Assembly (NCBI GenBank): GCA_012800475.1 | Contig: JAAZJF010000116.1 | Location: forward strand, 1 to 15,777 | Reading direction: 5' to 3' | Length of the DNA: 15,777 bases | Origin: Gammaproteobacteria bacterium | GTDB taxonomy: Bacteria; Pseudomonadota; Gammaproteobacteria; Pseudomonadales; Pseudomonadaceae | Shown here: one piece after another, positions 13,247 to 15,777 of the stretch | Position numbering within the stretch: the first letter of the stretch is position 1 | Layout of the letters: each line of letters opens with the position of its first letter | The notes under the pieces: generated by a model | What the model was told of the DNA's origin: nothing | The model's database searches: none | The model's input: the letters and a program-made list of their open reading frames with translations, nothing else | Program-made: the position numbers and the translations under genes

Positions 13247-15256
13247 TTATTTTTTGAGTAGGGCACGAATATCAGCTAAGGCACTGTTGCCGCGTGCTGC
13301 TTTAACTTCTACCGGCGCTTCTTCAAGGCCTTCCCATTGTAAGTCTTCTGTAGGCAATTCATCTAAAAAACGGCTGTGCGTACAATCAATCGTCTCACCA
13401 TATTGCTTGCGTTTACTGGCAAAGGTAAAGGCTAAGTTACGCCGTGCGCGAGTGATGCCCACATAAGCTAAGCGCCGCTCTTCTTCAATGGTGTCGGCTT
13501 CAATACTGGAGCGGTGTGGCAGAATCTCTTCTTCCATCCCCATGATATAGACGCTGGGGAACTCCAAACCTTTGGAGGCATGGAGCGTCATCATTTGCAC
13601 ACCATCGGCACCGTCTTCATCTTCTTCTTGTCGCTCCAGCATATCGCGCAAGACCAGCTTAGCAATAGCTTCTTCAATGGTCATTACACCGTCTTCATCG
13701 CGCTCTAAGGTGTTTTTTAAGGCTTCAATTAAAAACCACACATTACTCATACGGTATTCGCAGGCTTTTTCGCTGGAGCTGTTTTGTCGGATCCAGTTTT
13801 CGTAATCAATATCAACGATCATTTCTTTCAATGCGTCGATGGGGTCCTCGCTAAAGCAGCGCTGGCGTAACTTATCCATATAGTGCTTAAAACGCGCTAA
13901 ACGTTCGGTGTAACGCGGACCTAAATGCTCACCTAAACCCAGCTCGGCACAGGCTTCATACATCGACACTTCACGCTGAGTCGCATAGCCGCTGAGCTTT
14001 TCTAGAGTGGTTGAGCCAATTTCACGACGCGGTACATTTATCACGCGCAAGAAGGCATTGTCATCGTCCGGATTGACCAACAAACGAAAGTAGGACATGA
14101 GGTCTTTCACTTCTTGGCGGCCAAAAAAGCTGGTACCACCGGATAAACGGTAGGGTACTTTATGCACCTGCAGCTTAAGCTCCATGATTTTGGCTTGGTA
14201 GTTGCCCCGGTACAAAATGGCAAAATCACTGTAAGGACGCTGAGTGCGCATATGTTCAGTGAGAATTTCTAGGGCAATACGCTCAGCTTCTGCATCTTCA
14301 TTGCGACAGCGAATCACACGGATCTCATCACCGTGGCCCATTTCACTCCACAACTCTTTAACAAACTCATGGGGGTTATTAGCAATCAAGGTGTTGGCGC
14401 ATTTAAGAATACGGCTGGTAGAGCGGTAGTTTTGCTCCAGCATGACGATTTTTAACGAAGGGAAATCTTCTTTCAGTAGCATCAGATTTTCAGGACGAGC
14501 ACCGCGCCAAGCATAAATCGATTGGTCATCATCGCCCACTACAGTGAACTGCGCGCGCTCTTTGACCAAGAGTTTGACCAGCAAATACTGACTGGTGTTG
14601 GTGTCTTGGTATTCATCCACCAGCATATAGCGGATGCGATTGCGCCATTTTTCTAGCACTTCGGGATGGTTTTGAAAGAGTTTGACCGGCTGGAAAATCA
14701 GATCATCAAAATCCACGGCGTTGTAGGCTTTCAGAGTGCGTTGATAATGACTGTAAACGATGGCAGCAGTTTGCTCTTTGCCGCCACGTGCTTGTTCTAG
14801 CGCCTGCTCGGGTAGAACAAGATCATTTTTCCATTGGCTGATGAGGTTTTTAACTTCATCGGCGCCGTCATCGCCGGCATATTCTTTTTGCATAATATCG
14901 GTGAGCAGGCTTTTGACATCCGAGTCATCAAAAATGGAGAAGCCAGGTTTATAACCCAGCAAGGCATGCTCACGGCGGATGATATTTAAACCTAAGTTAT
15001 GGAAGGTCGAGACGGTTAAACCGTGGCCTTCAGCGCCGCGCAATAAAGAGGAGACGCGCTCTTTCATTTCCCGTGCAGCTTTATTGGTAAAGGTGACCGC
15101 CACGATATAGCGGGCAGAAATACCGCACTGCTGAACTAAATAAGCGATTTTTCGGGTAATCACACTGGTCTTACCTGAACCAGCACCCGCCAGCACCAGC
15201 ATGGGGCCGCTGATGTAATTGACCGCTTCTTGTTGGCGAGGGTTAAGTTTAGACAT
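13247..15256 (-). CDS. rep: ATP-dependent DNA helicase Rep
   Basis: Rep is a 3'-5' superfamily 1 helicase that clears proteins ahead of the replication fork and helps restart stalled forks. With the ATG at 15256 the product has 669 residues, close to E. coli Rep (673). Seen in order: Q-motif region LNPRQQEAV, Walker A AGAGSGKT (23-30), motif Ia VTFTNKAAREMKER, motif II VDEYQDTN, motif III GDDDQSIYAWRGA, motif IV EQNYRS, motif V MMTLHASKGLEFPSV and motif VI RRLAYVGITRARRNL. The 2A/2B layout fits Rep better than the longer UvrD or PcrA. The GTG at 15274 is in frame but unlikely, because AGG lies 8 nt before the ATG and the family starts MSKLNPRQ. An extended -10 promoter lies just upstream. It is separated from the betT-like gene by a terminator, so it is transcribed on its own. 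Confidence 0.96.
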   Translation of the reverse strand: MSKLNPRQQEAVNYISGPMLVLAGAGSGKTSVITRKIAYLVQQCGISARYIVAVTFTNKAAREMKERVSSLLRGAEGHGLTVSTFHNLGLNIIRREHALLGYKPGFSIFDDSDVKSLLTDIMQKEYAGDDGADEVKNLISQWKNDLVLPEQALEQARGGKEQTAAIVYSHYQRTLKAYNAVDFDDLIFQPVKLFQNHPEVLEKWRNRIRYMLVDEYQDTNTSQYLLVKLLVKERAQFTVVGDDDQSIYAWRGARPENLMLLKEDFPSLKIVMLEQNYRSTSRILKCANTLIANNPHEFVKELWSEMGHGDEIRVIRCRNEDAEAERIALEILTEHMRTQRPYSDFAILYRGNYQAKIMELKLQVHKVPYRLSGGTSFFGRQEVKDLMSYFRLLVNPDDDNAFLRVINVPRREIGSTTLEKLSGYATQREVSMYEACAELGLGEHLGPRYTERLARFKHYMDKLRQRCFSEDPIDALKEMIVDIDYENWIRQNSSSEKACEYRMSNVWFLIEALKNTLERDEDGVMTIEEAIAKLVLRDMLERQEEDEDGADGVQMMTLHASKGLEFPSVYIMGMEEEILPHRSSIEADTIEEERRLAYVGITRARRNLAFTFASKRKQYGETIDCTHSRFLDELPTEDLQWEGLEEAPVEVKAARGNSALADIRALLKK

Positions 15257-15276
15257 GCAACAGACCTGAATCACAA

Positions 15277-15304
15277 AAGTGACTATTCTAGCATTGAAGT
15301 GACT
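15277..15304. repeat. Direct repeats AAGTGACT spaced 20 bp around the rep promoter
   Basis: AAGTGACT occurs at 15277-15284 and 15297-15304, exactly 20 bp apart (two helical turns), and the copies flank the extended -10 of rep. The left copy also forms TCAC-AAAA-GTGA (15271-15282). This may be a binding site for a regulator touching both sides of the promoter. Confidence 0.4.
15285..15293 (-). promoter_or_regulatory. Extended -10 promoter of rep (TGC-TAGAAT)
   Basis: On the minus strand TGCTAGAAT combines the TGn extension with a -10 matching five of six consensus bases. Transcription would start near 15278, leaving a leader of about 20 nt before the rep ATG. No good -35 is seen at 17 bp, which extended -10 promoters can tolerate. 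Confidence 0.6.
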
Positions 15305-15384
15305 GAGGGCGGATCAAACGAGTCGGGTATTGTCGATCTGGGTCGTGCGCCCAGTCGGTACCCATGCCTCAGTGCGATAGCCAT

Positions 15385-15409
15385 AAAAAAGGCGCTCATA
15401 AAGAGCGCC
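15385..15409 (-). terminator. Intrinsic terminator of the betT-like gene
   Basis: Read on the minus strand, GGCGCTC and GAGCGCC (15403-15409 and 15391-15397) form a 7-bp stem with a 5-nt loop, followed by six T residues (15390 down to 15385). It starts 18 nt after the stop codon of the betT-like gene and separates it from rep. Confidence 0.93.
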
Positions 15410-15427
15410 TTATCGGTCAAGCTGAGA

Positions 15428-15777
15428 TTAACGTACGACGTGCAAGAAATGCATATGCTGTTCGTACTGGTCGAGAATGTCATCAATCACTTCATCGCGG
15501 GACCAGCCCATAATGTCGTAATCTTGACCCCCTTCCATAAGGTGCACCTCGGCACGGAAGTACTTACGTTCTTCACGTTCCTCGTGCTCATCTTCGCTAT
15601 CATCTTGCGTCATAAAATCAGGACGTACATAGGCACGTGGGCGTACTTCGTAAACAAAGTTCACCTCTTCATTGTGCTGTACTTCCAGCTTAGAGCGCTT
15701 GTCGTCACGACTTTCCACAGCAACGGTATAGCCTTGTTTGCGCAACTCTTCCGCTACTTCTTCAAAAGAAGGGATGA
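15428..15777 (-). CDS. betT: BetT-type choline transporter (BCCT family), C-terminal part (cut by window edge)
   Basis: This open frame enters from the right edge with no start in the window, so it is the 3' end of a longer gene. The 116 visible residues are hydrophilic. They match what I recall of the C-terminal cytoplasmic domain of long BetT-type BCCT transporters: IPSFEEVAEELRKQGYTV, then FVYEVRPRAYVRPDF, an acidic stretch, then YFRAEVHLMEGGQDYDIMGW and a tail ILDQYEQHMHFLHVVR. BetT takes up choline as a precursor of glycine betaine, and this C-terminal domain is involved in osmotic activation in some members. The membrane part is outside the window, so the substrate remains an assumption based on the tail. 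A strong terminator follows. Confidence 0.85.
   Translation of the reverse strand, partial: IPSFEEVAEELRKQGYTVAVESRDDKRSKLEVQHNEEVNFVYEVRPRAYVRPDFMTQDDSEDEHEEREERKYFRAEVHLMEGGQDYDIMGWSRDEVIDDILDQYEQHMHFLHVVR

Noticed and set aside
13247..15274. GTG start of rep at 15274 (adds six residues)
   Set aside because: The predicted transcript starts near 15278, the ATG at 15256 has AGG at proper spacing, and MSKLNPRQ matches the family start.
15283..15486. 67-codon minus-strand frame between rep and the betT-like gene
   Set aside because: It overlaps the strong betT terminator and the conserved betT C-terminus in another frame.
1..15777. CRISPR array, tRNA, rRNA, insertion sequence, prophage or toxin-antitoxin module
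   Set aside because: Searched by eye on both strands: no regularly spaced repeats, transposase or integrase motifs, or tRNA-like cloverleaf seen; almost all DNA is explained by recognised genes.

Overview
The window looks like core chromosome of a gammaproteobacterium of the Pseudomonadaceae with moderate G+C, possibly near Thiopseudomonas or Denitrificimonas. This placement is inferred from gene order and protein character, not from a database search. The strongest clue is the linked block of two M16 peptidases and rsmD diverging from ftsY-ftsE-ftsX-rpoH, an arrangement I recall from Pseudomonas. There is no insertion sequence, prophage, CRISPR array, tRNA or rRNA, and I see no clear new defence or mobile system.

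Layout. (1) Positions 1-3839, minus strand: a tightly overlapping unit reads leftwards as a catalytic M16 zinc peptidase with a signal peptide, a lipoprotein M16 homologue lacking the zinc site, the 16S rRNA methyltransferase rsmD, and the start of an LpxL/HtrB-type lipid A acyltransferase cut by the window edge. (2) Positions 3840-3986: a divergent regulatory region with a concentric dyad. (3) Positions 3987-7341, plus strand: ftsY-ftsE-ftsX with overlapping stop and start codons, linking SRP-dependent membrane targeting to the FtsEX divisome ABC complex. (4) Positions 7342-8377: rpoH (sigma-32), preceded by a near-consensus sigma-E/AlgU promoter and followed by a strong intrinsic terminator. 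(5) Positions 8437-9784, plus strand: a short-chain dehydrogenase and a pentapeptide-repeat protein with Qnr-like traits, probably co-transcribed. (6) Positions 9781-13175, minus strand: a doubtful small Cys-rich ORF, an SLC13-type transporter with two cytoplasmic TrkA-C domains, and a Bcr/CflA-type MFS drug exporter. The intergenic DNA here carries several CAGTGC-based dyads, including a perfect 15-bp inverted repeat. (7) Positions 13247-15777, minus strand: the Rep DNA helicase, then the C-terminal end of a BetT-type choline transporter with its own terminator.

Functionally the window is mostly housekeeping: envelope and protein quality control (M16 pair, LpxL, FtsY, FtsEX, RpoH), ribosome maturation (RsmD), replication restart (Rep) and transport (SLC13, MFS, BetT). 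The items most worth a second look are non-coding dyads, the sigma-E promoter of rpoH, the Qnr-like protein with its probable TTG start, and the Cys-rich small ORF.
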